A DNA stretch of 64,000 nt from Iris pallida (GCA_029216955.1 JANAVB010004140.1:62001-126000); one strand, 5' to 3'; shown: positions 1-13,202, counted from the stretch's first letter. Notes: a model not told the origin generated them from the sequence alone. Made by a program: numbers and translations.

Positions 1-1074
1 ACCCCCTCTCCTCTCCGTCGTAAGCTCCTCTTTCCTCCACCCCTTCTCTTCTCCATCTCAGTAATCGATTTGGGAGGAAAAACCTCCAATAAATTTGAGC
101 CCCATGTGACTTTTAATATTAACAAATGAGTTTATTAATCCTTTATCAATCCTTATTAATATTTAATTTCATTAATAATAATTGGGATGTAGGAATTTGG
201 GAAGACAACAGTCGACCCCCCAAACTGTTATTAGTAGTATAATATTAATGATATTATTAATATTAAATATTTTCTTAAATTTTATTAAGAATAGTTGGGT
301 TAAGGCTCTTTTTACTGTGTTGAGAATTACTAGGTGGGCTTTGAGCCCAACAACTAATTCCTTGAAATATTAACATGGAAATGGGCCTGTGTATTAAAAA
401 TATATGTATATGTATTTGTAAAACCCCTAAATTTCTACTATATTTTTATTTAAAATTAGTACCGATTTAAATTTTTGTATTGTACGTCACCTAGTTGTAT
501 TATACGTCGCGCACGACCTTTTATTTCTTTTCGAATTTGCTCGACGAGTGCGAATATGTGCGAGCGTACATATTTTAGAAAAACAATTATATTTTTTTAT
601 TATTTTCTTACACTTTCAAAGTATTATATAGAATTATTATTCTTGCCATAAAAAGTCTATTGTTTTTAGCAGATATTAATAATAAAATTCTTCGTGCAAA
701 AATATTTATTTCATAAATATTTATTTTTAATGTATTTTCGAAATTATTTAATATTAATATTTTATTATTCAAAAAGATTTATTATTTTCGAAATTAATTA
801 TTATGGTATTTTTGGAAAAACATATTTTCGAAATATTGGTGACAATTTAAATTTTGATTTGATTCCATGAATACATTTAAATAAATTAAGTTAATATCTA
901 TAATTAAAATTTGCTTTAAATTATTTATTTGATTTTAAACTAAGAAAGTTTTAATTTAATTTTAATTAGATTTAGATTTGGATTTGGATTGATTGCTTTA
1001 AATTAAATTAGTGAATATCTATTTTGGGTTTTAAACAAATCCTAACCTTTATCTATTTGGGAATTCCCACATCC

Positions 1075-1082
1075 TATAAATA
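1075..1082 (+). promoter_or_regulatory. TATA box of the 417-4666 LTR
   Basis: TATAAATA lies about 660 bp into the LTR, at the switch from AT-rich DNA to CT-rich leader-like sequence. This is where the U3/R border of a plant LTR is expected. The role is inferred from position and sequence only. Confidence 0.45.
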
Positions 1083-1129
1083 TAGGCAGGTACTCCTCCA
1101 CATTATTCCATCCACCAAATTTCCACCAA

Positions 1130-2420
1130 CGTGCGTGCATCGTGTCCATGTTCCCTCTCCCCGTTCACTATATCAATTTCTATACAAGTACATTTATCCT
1201 CACCGTGTCCGACACACCGGACACCATTCCTATCAATTCTTCGTGTCTCGCAGGACACACCCGTCATACCCGACATGATTCAGACCAAAATCCTAAACCT
1301 AGCCCTACCCGACCCCGTCACCACCGCCATCACCCAGCCTCACCAAACCACCCAAACCATCACACAACACCAGCCATCAACCAACCCGGCCACGCTCCCG
1401 GCCGCAGTCCCAACCACCCCGACTATCCCTGGCCATTACCGCGACCACCTGACCCAAAACTCCACACCACCACCATCAGCCGTTCGACACAGCTCCGCCA
1501 CCGTCCTGGCCTAGTGACCGCCCCCGTCTCCACTATCGCCACGGCCATCGCCGGCCGCGGCCGCCCAAACAAACATCACCCCAAACCCAGAAAAACAAAA
1601 AGAAAAGGGAACCATAACCCTTACCCGTCTCGTCGCCCCGGCGTCGACCACCACGTCGAGCCATCCTCCGCAATTCGCTCAAGTCCAGAGCCGCCTTCGT
1701 CGAAGTCCCCGGTGACCACACCCCGTGCCCGATGACCTCAGACCCGGCCGCCGCCTCTACACCTCTCGCAGCCAGCGCCGCTGTTCCCGCGCCCCGCTCC
1801 AGCGAAGGCAGCACCGCTGCCGGTCGCCGCCCTCTCCGGTCGCGGTGAGCATCGCACCTCCATGAGTCCTGCCTCTTTAGCATAGCCTCCCTAGCCGTCC
1901 GCCTCCGCCCAGAGCCAACCCCCGGAGACTTAAGAACCCTAGCCCGAGTCCAGAGCCGCCCCCGCGTCAGCCAACGCCGCGTGTCCGGATCCCTCGCCGT
2001 CGGCCATCGGTTCCACCTCTCCCCCTCAAACCCCCAAACGCCGAGAGCCCCCTCTCCCTTCCTCCGCCGCTCCGGCGAACCGCCTCTGCGCCCCATCGTG
2101 TGCGCCCAACCCCGCGTGACCGCCTCTGTGAAACCCCCTCCGCCACAGTGACCGCCGCCCAACTCCGCGTCTTTCCGACCCTCTCCGACCACGCGCCACC
2201 GCCTCGAACCAACTCCCACCGCCGGAAACCTCGCCTCCGCCCCTGTCCGCCCTGGCCTTCCTCCGCCTCCGCTCGACTTCGATCTTCCTCCCTTCTCCGC
2301 TTCCTCCGACGTCCTCCGCCGCTCACGGAGAGCTCGCGCCCCCTATTTCCCGACTCCAGCCTCTCTCTCACTTTTTCCTCTCTCTCTCAGTCTCTCTTCC
2401 AGAAGCTAATGGAAGAGCAG
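1130..2420. other. GC/CT-rich leader-like block of a solo LTR
   Basis: A sharp GC-rich island inside an AT-rich LTR, starting about 50 bp after the TATA box. It is open in several frames on both strands, but the translations are Pro/Ser/Arg-rich, overlap each other and match no family I recognise. A similar block lies at 31000-31650 in the LARD 3' LTR, and another at 43740-44330 in a third LTR family. The likely role is a transcribed, untranslated leader. Confidence 0.5.
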
Positions 2421-5094
2421 CAGCTGCTGCATTATTTCCATATTTTTTTCCTCTTTCGAAATGAGTTGTTGGGTTCTCCTAGGCCACATGACTTTTGATT
2501 TTGCTTTGATTATTATTATTATTATTATTATTATCATTTAATTATTATCCTTTTTGTTTGCTTCACTGTTACTTACTATTATTATTAGTTTATCATTATC
2601 ATTATTATTATTATTACTAAACTCATTTGGTTTCACTATTCCTGGGGTTTTAGTTTCATTGGGATGTATCTTAAAATATTACTTTGCTAAATATGGTAGT
2701 ATTGACTTTAAAGATATTTAGCTTGGCCTTACGTATAATTTTAAATCGGATTTAAAATCTTATATTATTATTATTACTATCATTATTAGATATTTGTGGT
2801 ACTTGAACTAAGCTTTAGTATTAAGTTATCTGATGGCACCTTAAGATATGGCTTTCGACTTAAAATATTTTGTTAATTAAATTATGAGTTTTTGACATAA
2901 AATATGATTTTCTATATTTTCAAGTATTTCTTTATAAAATCTTGAATAAAAGAAATATATAGTTTTTAATTATAAATAAATTTCAAATATAGTTTCTTTA
3001 TAATAATGTACTTTATAAATGTAGTTATTAAATAATTTTGACTAAGTAAAGTTTGTCATATATATATTTTTAGAATTTTTATATATATTTATTATTACTC
3101 AATTTCTTCCATTACTGAATCTTGTCCCTGGCTAATCGTACTCATATCTTCTTGCCAATCTCGAGCCTATTTATATCGTCCCTAGCCAATTTGACCCCTC
3201 TGGACCCAATGGAACCGACCGTGTCACCATCAGAGGTCTCCTTGTATAGTTGTTACATCAAAGTTGCATATCGTGCCACATTGATTATCGCAGCACATCA
3301 GGCGCTCTACCAGGCAAGACACCTTGCCATTAGCTGTTTAATTATTCTAGCTCATAATTTCATGCATTACTTATTTTCTTTATGCAAAATAAACTGTGAT
3401 ACATGGCATAACTGTTCATTTATATTTTGTTGTGTATTATTTTTCTGACAAATTAAACATAGATTTAAGGGACCACCTTGTGTGTCGCATTCATTGGCCT
3501 TGACACGTTGTAAACACGAAGTTGTGTGTCGCATATAGAACACGAAAGTGCGTGATTGGCTGGCCACCAGTACGTACAAGCCGTGCGATAGGAATAACCG
3601 CTAATAGAGATTGCATGCTAGTTTGACTTAGCGGTTATAGTGGTTGTGTTGTGGATACAACACAGTAGGCATTGGGCGGGGAGGACAATTCCTTAGCGTA
3701 TGGGCTTCGATGCACTTTCCTTGTGACCCGGACTCTCCGCTGGAGATACGGGGTTGATGACCCAAGATTACTGACGGCCACTGACGATTCTGCGGAACGT
3801 CATGCTCTTCCTGCTGGGGCCTCTGGTGCCCAAAGGGGACTACGCCGATCCTATTCAGCCAGGGCCCATGCGTAGGAAGGATTGTTCTTAACTACATCTC
3901 ACTAGAACGGTAGGCTACCCTATCCGTTAGGTACGAGTACTTTTGGTTTGGGTACTTGTATCTGACCGTGGCTTGGAACAATAACTTGTCGCGAATTAGT
4001 TCGTCACATCTTGTCCTTGTTTGGTTGTAGGTGTGACTTACTACTTCGATGAGAAGGTATTGAACCTTGTTGGGGTCCGGATACCATATCGGATTCTTAG
4101 CATGGAAAGATACGTTACCGTGAATTAGTTTACCATCTCCTGTCCTTGTTTGGTTGGGGGGATGGTACGCTCGTTCAGTAGGTGCGTATTAGACTATGTT
4201 ATAAATTCGATTGACTTATTTATTGAGCAATATTTATTCAGTTTATATGGCATGCTATTATATGTCTTGTTACGTCCCTCTGAGGACCTGGTTGTCTTGC
4301 CAGGTGTGTGCTATTGTCTTTCGCAGGTGTTCTAGCTCTAGCCGTGATCTTCGCTACTTCGTCGAGGATGATTGCATTTGGATCGTCTTCGCTTCGCCCG
4401 CCACTCATTTCAATTTTCTATGTACTTTTCTTTATTTTGTTGGTAGTGGATTTGTCTCCGCCCAACATATTGTATCAAGACAAATTTATTCTCATTATAT
4501 GATCTTTTATTCATTTATTCTTGTGGATGAGATTAGTTATGGTTCTACTGCATTTTACAGCTTATATATTTATACGAGGCTTCCATATATTGGAGTATAC
4601 TTCGTATAAATACAGCTGGCATGTCTACGTTCCTAGTCCTACGTATTTTGGGACTGGGACGTTACAGTATTAGTGTAGCATAAATGAGTATAAGTATTTA
4701 TATTGTTTTATTATTATCTATACTATGTACATTGAATAATTATATTCCCTTAGAAACTATTTACGAATAGATTTTAGTTTCAAAATGAGATTGGAATCAA
4801 AAATATTATTTTTCTAATGGATATGTTTGCCTAAAAGTAGTATTTGCCAAAATGATGTTTAATAAATTTTCAAAATGATATCCTAATATTTTGGCTAAAT
4901 AAAACCTAGCTACCAAGTATTTTTATTACATTTCCTAAAACAAAAACATATTAATGTCTTAGTATACAATAAATAACCTCTAAAATGGTATTTTATAACC
5001 AAGAACATGTGTTATTATTTAAGTTTGATTCTATTTCAAGGTTGGTTAGCAACCTAAACATTCTCTAATAGAATGGTCTAAAATGATTTTTAGG

Positions 5095-5099
<5 letters not shown>

Positions 5100-5176
<77 letters not shown>

Positions 5177-5191
5177 GATCAATAAAATTTA
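5100..5191. repeat. (TA)n microsatellite
   Basis: Almost pure TA dinucleotides inside the LARD 5' LTR. The matching tract in the 3' LTR is longer and holds a LINE insertion. Confidence 0.95.
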
Positions 5192-6239
5192 TTTCTAATA
5201 CTATATAACACTTTTTAGTTATGAGTTTTTAGTCATGCTTTTTCCCTTTGAATCATAAGTCGTGACTAATTTAGTCGTCCTTATTTTTTGACCATGGACT
5301 TCCCTTCGATCTCGATATTCATGCCAACTTTGAACCTGGACTTCTACATACCAACTGAACTATTTGACTATTCTGGACTAAGTGGAATCACCTGTGTCAT
5401 TATTTGGGACCATCTTGTGGAGCATAGCATCGATACCTATCCCGTGTCGACACGTTCGTGTCGTGCACGCCAACTCCAACTAAATTGAGACGAGTACATT
5501 CTCTGATAATTTTTTGTTTATGTTCTTTTCTATGTTTCGTGTATTTAGTATAGATATCCTTGACTTCTTGACACGTTAGTCACACGGATTAATATTTGCC
5601 TGGATCCTGTCATGAGATGTTATTTCTTGTATTTCTTGGTATACCTTGTGTAATGCTTGTGGTTCGTATTACGTATCTTGGTATACGTGTACGTATTTTG
5701 ACTTGTATTGCATGTCTCCTTGTTTTGTTCGGCTTGTTTGGTTTGGCTTGGGTTGCTTTGGTTCATCATGAACCAAAAAAAAACCCCACCTACCCCCACT
5801 CCTTTTCATTTATAGCCGCCCAACTCTCTCTCTCTCTTCATTAATTCTTCTTCATTACTTCTTCTTCTTCACCATTACTCTTCCACCTACCAGGGAAGAG
5901 AGCTTAGGCAAGTGCAGCTTGCTTTATGGAGGAACTCAGTTTTTATTATTCCATTCTCTTCCTCCCGAGATTCTAACGCACTTTAATACTTAGTATTTCT
6001 AATTTCCATGGTTCAATTTGTGTAGATCTAAGTTTATTATATTTTTGGATTTCTTGGATTTTAATCTACTTAACATTGTTATTTCCAAGTTTTGATGGTT
6101 TTATGTTGTAGAGAATTTCGTTCTGCCCCATTTAGACCTATAGAAGTCTGAATTCCGACCTTGGATGAAGGATTTATGAAGCTTTGAAGCCATGGACTTC
6201 ATGGCTCTTCTTCTCGGACAAGTAGAGAAGAAGAACAGC

Positions 6240-6960
6240 TTCAGAGCCGCATAGCAGCCTCAGCCGCATGGACCTTCATGCGGCAAGTCTTCCAACCGCA
6301 TGGCAAATTTGCCGCATAAGCTCACTTGAATTCCGAGCCGCATAAGACTTGTTTTCTCTCGGCCGTATAAGCTGCCCTTGATTCTTAGCTGCATGGCTCT
6401 GCATCCTCAGCCGCATGAAGTCAATCCCCCTTCTAGCCGCATGAAGCCAATTCCTCTCCAGCCGCATAAGACTCTACTTGAACATAGCCGCATATGACTA
6501 GTTCCTTCCAACCGCATGAACTCAATTATCTGCAGCCGCATGTGAACTGTCTTCCGTAGCCGCATGAAGTCGATTCTTCCGCAGCCGCATATGCTTGAAT
6601 ATTCCACAGCCGTATAAAGCTGTCCTTGGTCCTTAGCCGCATGGACTGATTCCTTTCCAGCCGTATATACTTGAATGACCCAACCGCATGGACTTGCATT
6701 ATTCGAGCCGCATAAGACCCTGTCTTCCTCCAGCCGCATGGACTTCTGAATAGCGAGCCGCATGAGATCCGATCTCTTGGCCGCATGAGCTCTATTATCC
6801 CTGGCCGCATGAGATCCGATCTCTTGGCCGCATGAGCTCTATTATCCCTGGCCGCATGAGCTCTATTATCCATGGCCGCATAAGATCCGATCTCTTGGCC
6901 GCATGAGATCTATTATCCCTGGCCGCATGAGCTCTATTCTCTTAGTCGCATGGCTCCTTC
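6240..6960. repeat. GCCGCAT minisatellite in a solo LTR
   Basis: The word GCCGCATGA or a one-base variant recurs every 20-35 bp through about 700 bp. From about 6770 to 6950 it organises into a clean unit of about 48 bp with the words GATCCGATCTCTTGG and GAGCTCTATTATCC. The same array, shorter and inverted, is in the second copy of this LTR at 40330-40830. The frames open across it are an effect of the repeat. Confidence 0.9.
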
Positions 6961-7604
6961 CACAGTCTTATCCTTTTTATTATTATTACTATTATATTAA
7001 AATATCTTATTTATGTTTATGCCATGTAATTTCTGATATGTTTCATGAACGCGATAGTGGCCCGTCATGGCGCACTCTTAACAAGTAAATCTGACATGAT
7101 ATGCTGTTATAATAGCCAGCCTGACATGATAAGTATGAATGACCTGGACACCGTGGACGCTTGTGTTTGTACAAATAAACCAGTATTGTCTTGCATTATG
7201 TCTAGGATAGGAACCCCTGAATACCACGGTCAGGGGTACCTACTGAAATTGACTAAGGCTAATAACTAGAAAATCCAGTAGTCATGGAGAGATTTTCCAG
7301 CTACAGGCAATCCCGTTATCTGGGCGCACTAATGGACTTGTAGCCTACTGACGAGTAGGGCACAATTCTAGCACACAGTCACGTGTTGCATCCTTCATAA
7401 ACGGACATTCGACCTGGATAACCCGGATGGTCTGTAGGGCTTGTGGCTTTGGAATAATCTCACTATATCTTGATAGTAACTAGGCCTGTGATAATCCTAG
7501 TTAGTTAAAGTATCAAGCCGTACTCTTTGCTTGGCCGTGATTGATTGGATGGAATCTAGCCCAGCTTAGTCTTGTCCTGATCCTGTACAAGATCGTGACA
7601 TGAC

Positions 7605-8040
7605 ATGATTACCTATGTTGGCCTCAACAATAATGATCAGGGGACCAGTTCTGTTCAGGCAAAAGGTTACAACCCCGGTCCTTGTTTGGTTTAAGGGTTG
7701 TAACCTGGCTCCCGGAGCAGTTCTGTCTCCTCTCTTCGTTTATTGTCTTATAGCACCCCCTGTCATGCTCTTCATGTTTTACCTTACTTCAATAGCATGA
7801 TTACTTATTCTGGCCTTAACAATAAAGATCAGGGGTCCAGTTCTGTTCAGGCGAAGGGTTACAACCCCGGTCCTTATTTGGTTTAAGGGTTGTAACCTGG
7901 CTCCCGGAGCAGGTCTGTGTCCTCTCTTCGTTTATTGTCTTATTACTTTATCAATAGTAGTTGCGACGGGTTTCTATTCGGGTGAAGGGTTACAACCCCG
8001 GTCCTTGTTTGGTTTAAGGGTTGTGGCCTGGCTACTTGAT
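7605..8040. repeat. Irregular tandem repeat with the GTCCTTGTTTGGTT word
   Basis: Two units of about 191 bp start at 7605 and 7796, and a third partial unit follows from about 7969. Each holds a core that reads as a pyrimidine-rich GTCCTTGTTTGGTT beside an imperfect inverted repeat (GGTTACAACC and GGTTGTAACC). Confidence 0.8.
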
Positions 8041-9582
8041 TGGTTTCCTCGTACTCAATTTATTATTGTCGTTCTTGTTATTTTTAGTATCTTTTATAAT
8101 CATCTTTAATATTCTATTGTGATCTGCTGGCTTTAGTTCCTAAGTGAAGCCTCCCTTGTGGCACTTGCTCTTTTTGGGGTCTGACCCAGCTGGTTTTGTG
8201 TGGCCAGATATCGGAGCAGCTCCAGAGGATCTACCTGTCTTCCAGCCAGATGGTGACCACCAGGCGTAATCCTGGCAACGAGTGGGTTCTTTTGTTCTTC
8301 CACTTTATTGTAAAATCATTCTTTTGAGGCAATTAGCCGACGAGCACGTGTTAGCTCGTATTGCACCTTTATTTACTGTCTGCCTATGGGCTGTAACATG
8401 ATTGACAAATCCTAGGGTTGATCATGTATGACTGAAATTCTTGCTAGTCTTGACATTTTGTACGACTAGCTTCATGATCATCCGAATATATAATGTATGG
8501 GACGCATTATTATTGTATATTTGGTGTTCTGATATCTTGTGACTGTTATTACTTGCTTGAGATTGAGACAATAGGCTTGTTCATGACCTTAGAAGACTGA
8601 TGGATTATAGTTAAACCCTCATATATCTAGACAGCCGTGACCATATAGTGAGGTGGATTCCATTTCATTATACGTAGCTGGCTATGTATGCCCCCGCTCT
8701 CCAGTATTCTGGTTCTGGGGCGTTACACCATATGTAAGTTTTGTCCTTGTTTCTTGTGCATTGTATAGACACGATTCCTAAGAAGGCTCGCGACATTCTC
8801 AGAGAATTCGTGTCATAACGTGTCATGGTTGGATCCACTATATCAGTCGGGAGCGGGGAGTAGTAGTGTAGATATGTGATCATACCCTTCCCGTGCATGA
8901 CATTGTTTTCCCCTGAGTGTTAATCGTACACCGCACGTATGATTAACCAGGCCATAAATTCCCGTGCAAGTTCCTAAGCCGATCACATATTGAAGCTAGT
9001 GCTCACTCACATAAATAGTATAGATTCTTGACCCTTGTACATGATATAACCTGTTTTACTCTTCCCTGCTCTAGTTTACAGTTTTACCATGTCATGCTAC
9101 TTTCATGAACACTTTACTTATTCTCGTATATTCTCTTTATTTATTGTTACATAGTCTTTATCATTTACTGGGAATTATTGTTGGTGATGTGCTCGTTCCA
9201 ATCCTAACTGGATAACTATTTTTATGTAAATGTTATGTCCCACACTCTGGACTTCATGATGACAGATCTCGACGTTCTCTTGGATTGTGAGTTAACCTCT
9301 TGAGAGCTCTAGGCCATATTCTTTATCTAGATTTATGTCTTGTTCATTGGATATGTCCCCGATACTTTTCTTGTTATGTTTGATCATTTATTAGATTATA
9401 TTATTGTCTTTCTTTCATTTCTTCCTTAGCTATATGTGATTTGAGTACATGATATTCTAGTGGACCATAGAACTGTTTAGATTTTTGTTGGGTACTTGAC
9501 AGCGTTCTACCGCCGATACCGCGGTGTAGGCTGGGCATGGCCCACGTACTCGTGCCCGAATATTCGGGTGTGGGTCATGACA

Positions 9583-9888
9583 TATTTTTATGGTGGCCCA
9601 TGCAGGTCTGTCTTCGCAACCAATGCGAAGTCGTAGTGGTACTTAGGTTTAGCCGTACTACTGCGAGCCTGCCTTAGGACAAAGATTTTAGAGTCATAGA
9701 ATATTTTAAGAGATTTGATACTCAATCACATATTAGGATCTCTTGATAGATTCCAGGGATGACCCATGAGAATCTTACTTGAAACTCTGTTGAGTCTGTT
9801 TTTACTTGCTTTTGCTCATCCTAACTTTTAAATATCTGTCCGTTGCCGAATCCAATTCTTGCATAAAGATAAATTTTATGGACTCTGG
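9583..9888 (+). other. Left part of the LARD internal region
   Basis: About 306 bp between the LARD 5' LTR and the Tat insertion. I see no open gene, no recognisable primer site and no repeat. It rejoins 26986 once the Tat element and one TCTGG copy are removed. Confidence 0.55.
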
Positions 9889-10716
9889 TGTTTGCAAAAA
9901 CAAAAGTTTTTTTTATTTCACAAACTTTGTAAGAAGATTACAAGAATTCTGGAAAAGTACAACTATAGGAATCCGATCTGAATGACGATCGCTTTATCCC
10001 TTGGACGATGTGAACTTTGAAGACGATAGCCTCTGAAGTTGAAGGCGATAGCCTCTGAAGAATGCAGCAGCACTTGGGCAAGAATTCCTGAACTCTCTGC
10101 TCTTGATTCTGATTTTTCTGATCTCTATGTGATCCCCCCTAGGAAGGACTTGAAACTCTATTTATAGAGTTCTGGAAATAACTAATTTTTAGTTATTCTG
10201 GATTGCACAGGATGGATTGCACATACATTGGAATGCGCAGACATCAGACTGCGCTGGCAGTTATTTAATCGTGGGCCAACTGTATTGGACACATGGCATC
10301 ATTTGATTGAAATACACATGATCGTGTACAGACAGTTGCCACGTGGTGAGCAATTGATGGCATGTATGCCACGTACAAAATTTCAGTTATCTTGATGGAC
10401 TGTGCCACATGAATTACGCTAGCTTCAGATTGCGCTGGATTGAACTGCGCTGGCTGTACAGCTGTCCTCGAGCGTTGTGCTGTACGAGAAACGAACAGTT
10501 TCTTCGTTCTTCGTGCTGTCAGCTATCAGAAGATCTGATTTTCTGTCAGGTAACGATGATGCGGCCACGTCAGCTAGTGCACTTGGAAGTGTGCGCAGTT
10601 CAGCTTGCGCAATTGAGGTGGTGCGCAATCTGTCTTCTGCGCAGTTCATTTGAAGGATGCACACTTTGATTTTTATGGCTTTGTTGATGGGTGCAACTTG
10701 ATTTTTAGGACCTACA
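9889..10716 (-). repeat. 3' LTR of the Tat element
   Basis: 828 bp, TG...CA ended on the plus strand. Its TATA box (TATAAATA on the minus strand) is at 10159-10166. It lacks one 18-bp repeat copy present in the other LTR near 26690-26720. Confidence 0.92.
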
Positions 10717-10883
10717 AGACCCCCTTCAAAGTTTTCGAAATTTGAAAATATTCAAAGTTTTCGAAATACTTTGAATTTTGATTTTTAAATCAAGTTGCGC
10801 ATGTAATGACTTGTCTGCGCAATTGGAGGAGTCAGCTCCTTTTTCTTCGGCGCAATCCGAGGTGACCATCACTCTCGAAAAAC

Positions 10884-10890
10884 TATAAAT
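10884..10890 (+). promoter_or_regulatory. TATA box of the antisense mobile-domain gene
   Basis: TATAAAT lies outside the LTR, 112 bp upstream of the ATG at 10996. A CT-rich stretch follows, as in plant core promoters. It points to transcription of the antisense gene independent of the LTR. Confidence 0.5.
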
Positions 10891-11541
10891 AGTTCTCCTT
10901 CTTCCTTCTGTCATTCTTTACTTGTTTCCACTTTGTTCAAGAGAGAAAATTCCCGAGCCCACTCCGACTCTTTTCCTTCTTCTCCGTCGACTTCAATGGC
11001 TCCGAAGCATTCCGCCGCCGACAAGGGCAAAGCCCCCGCCGAGTCTTCGACTAGGGCTGCGCCACACATTTCTCGACACGAAGTCGAACATCCCGCACTG
11101 CAAGGTAGTCGATCGATCAAAAACCCTTTTTAGGGTTCTTCGACATGATTGAATCTTCAAACCTATCTCTTTTTAGAGATTTGGTTATATTGTGCCGCCC
11201 TGTTTAGGATTTCGGTTGCACAAACCCAATAGTTTTCATTTTTATGAAGACTATTTTCTTGCACAATCGGTTGGAAAGTGCTGGCAAAAGTCAGCGCACT
11301 CTATCGGTTTGCACAAGTCTGTCAGCGCAAACTGTTACCTTGCGCAAGCTTTTTAGCGTAATCTGATGGCTTGTGCAAGTGAATATGTTGGCGCAACTGG
11401 ACAGTTTGCGCATAGAAACTGTTGTTGCGCAATCTGATGTTTTACAGACAGCGCAATCTGATGCTTGTGCAATTTGTTGATTTTTTTGGACAAAATCTTT
11501 GATGTTGCTTGTACTGAATTCTGTCTTTCTGTTTGATACAG

Positions 11542-13202
11542 TTAACATCAGGGAAGACCCGGACTATGAAGTCTTTGCAGGGACCCTTGCTGAACCAGAG
11601 TTTAAGGAAGACTTGTCCCATGTAACTTTTCTCCAATATGCTCTGCCATCTTCCCGTCAAGCCATCTTAGTAGCACAAGACAATGAAACCTTATTGAGTC
11701 TGATGAACGGGCAGCCTCTGCAGACTGTCGATGCCATTATTCACAAGAAACCCCTGTTTCTATTTAGTGAGGCTATTGATAAAAGTTCTCAGCCGAGACC
11801 ACGTGTTGAGTAGAGACTCCTTCAGAGAGCCGAGAAAAGGATACTCTTGCCTGAGACTTCCAGGTGTCTTCCCTTAGCTCGCTATGCTCATGCGAGTTAT
11901 CCCAGGAGAATGGACTGGGATATTACTCCTCTCCAGCAAGCCAGAACAGGGAACATTTGTGTAAAGAAAGGACCCAACAAGAAGGACAAGTTTTATAGTT
12001 CTTCGGAGCGTCACAGCTCTCTGCTCAGGGGGTTGAAACCTGGGTGCATCCCACCAGAGAACTCTTCCCTGCTGCTGCCGGTCCGAACACCGATCTTTGC
12101 AAATGAATTCGCGAAGGTCGAGGGAAGATACCCGGATCAGGACATCCGACTGACAGGTCTGGTGAACCCAGATAACAAAAGATGGAACTGCATAGCCAAT
12201 TGGATATTGGTTCAGTTCGAAGATAAGCTCAAGGAGATTGAGCTATACCAGCCGATATTCTCTACCATATACGGCTTTCATCCCAACCCTCATCTGTTCC
12301 TTGCTTTGGCAGAAAGGTATAACTTTAGGACAGGGACGTTCATGACACCCTGTGGAGAAATTGGACTAGCTCTTCATGAGATGAAGTATATCTCAGGCTT
12401 GCCAATGGGGGAATTCCCCTATGAAGAATTTGTTCCAACAAATGATGAATTGGACCGACTTCGTCGGAAAAATGCTGAAATGGTAGACGTTTTTGAAGAA
12501 CTACTGTGCCATTATAAGATCTGCTCTTTGTATTACAAGAGTGGTTCTTCTGGTACTTGCTACTCATCAAAGTGGTTGCCTTATCTTTTTCTTAACCACA
12601 TCGTAGAGAAGAAGACTAAGGATCATGATAAGTGTAACCCTAGCTTCTTCAGGCCACTCAGCCATAGTGAGGTGATCGGACTGATGGAGGAGAACAAAGA
12701 AATGGACATCAGGGTCGATGATAAACTTCAATATCCTCCTTTTAAGACAGGAGATGTTATTGAAAGTTTCATAAGGCTGGGCTATAGGCCCATGTCAAAG
12801 GAAGCCCAGCTGGCGGGTTTCCTCACATACTGGCTTCGACGATTTGTCGTCCCCGGAGCCAGTGCCGTCGATCGCTTCCATCGAGGCGTACTCTTTGCTG
12901 CTGTCCGGTTAGTCTTTGGCTACCAGATAGATCTGCTATCGGCGATGACCTGCAGAGTAAACGCTGGTCTTCGTCTTTATGTTGAATCGATGCTCAAATG
13001 GAAGGGCGAGAAGGGGAACTTCCCTCGGCTGGAGCTGCCCTATACTTATTTGTTCGGATGGTTGCTTCTGCACCATCCGTCATTGATGAACCCTGATATG
13101 GGGGCAGTCGGCGGTAGCTATCTGCGGAGATTCACCCGGGGTAAATGGATATACACCAGTCTGAAAGATTGCAGACGGGCTTTGAATCTTGGAAAGGGGT
13201 AG
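11542..13202 (+). CDS. Mobile-domain coding block, first frame
   Basis: Open in one frame from the splice acceptor at 11541, interrupted only by TAG 11811-11813 (where Glu is plausible), and ending at TAG 13200-13202. It holds the N-terminal half of the PMD, including GFHPNPHLFLALAERY and the TPCGEIG block. The chain is rich in Trp, Tyr and Arg, like other PMDs. The terminal residues of this frame are probably out of frame, because the conserved reading moves to the next frame near 13187. Confidence 0.7.

Larger units (their letters stand above)
417..4666 (+). mobile_element. Solo LTR (or short non-coding LTR element), 4.25 kb
   Basis: It begins TGTAAAACCCC, ends GGACGTTACA and is flanked by perfect 5-bp duplications GTATT (412-416 and 4667-4671). 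The paralogous site near 32011-32030 is uninterrupted, which proves the insertion. Inside is an AT-rich first kilobase, a TATA box near 1075, a GC- and CT-rich block (1130-2400) and an AT-rich second half. I see no gag, pol, primer site or internal LTR pair, so a solo LTR left by unequal recombination is the simplest reading. Its last 400 bp resemble the reversed element at 45351-49027, which marks a related family. Confidence 0.8.
5649..8727 (+). mobile_element. Solo LTR, family C, copy 1
   Basis: It starts TGTAATGC and ends CGTTACA. The reverse complement of 38768-41436 is a second copy with the same ends and the same internal blocks. The empty site in the other LARD LTR (42361-42380) shows what was interrupted. 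The flanks are CCTTG on the left and CCATA on the right, against CCATA in the empty site, so the 5-bp TSD has decayed at two bases. It contains a CT-rich leader (about 5815-5880), a minisatellite (6240-6960) and irregular tandem copies around 7600-8040. No coding capacity is evident. Confidence 0.8.
1..9582 (+). repeat. 5' LTR of the LARD, split by two solo LTRs
   Basis: Three collinear pieces (1-416, 4672-5648, 8728-9582) match the 3' LTR at 31600-43217. The breaks are a solo LTR at 417-4666 and another at 5649-8727. The LTR ends in TCATGACA at 9582. The GC-rich block at 1-60 and the AT-rich tract after it have the same order as in the 3' LTR. The beginning lies left of the window. A (TA)n tract at about 5100-5191 is the same site that received a LINE in the other LTR. 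Confidence 0.75.

Noticed and set aside
1131..2498. Long overlapping open frames on both strands in the GC-rich block
   Set aside because: They overlap in all directions, are Pro/Ser/Arg-rich and lie in an LTR leader. High GC lowers stop frequency, so length alone is not evidence.
4250..4670. The 4211-4609 open frame as a membrane protein gene
   Set aside because: It lies in the 3' end of an LTR shared with a reversed relative in which the frame is not kept.
6240..6960. CRISPR-like repeat-spacer appearance of the GCCGCAT array
   Set aside because: Plant nuclear context, variable spacing, short imperfect repeats and no cas genes. It is a minisatellite in an LTR.
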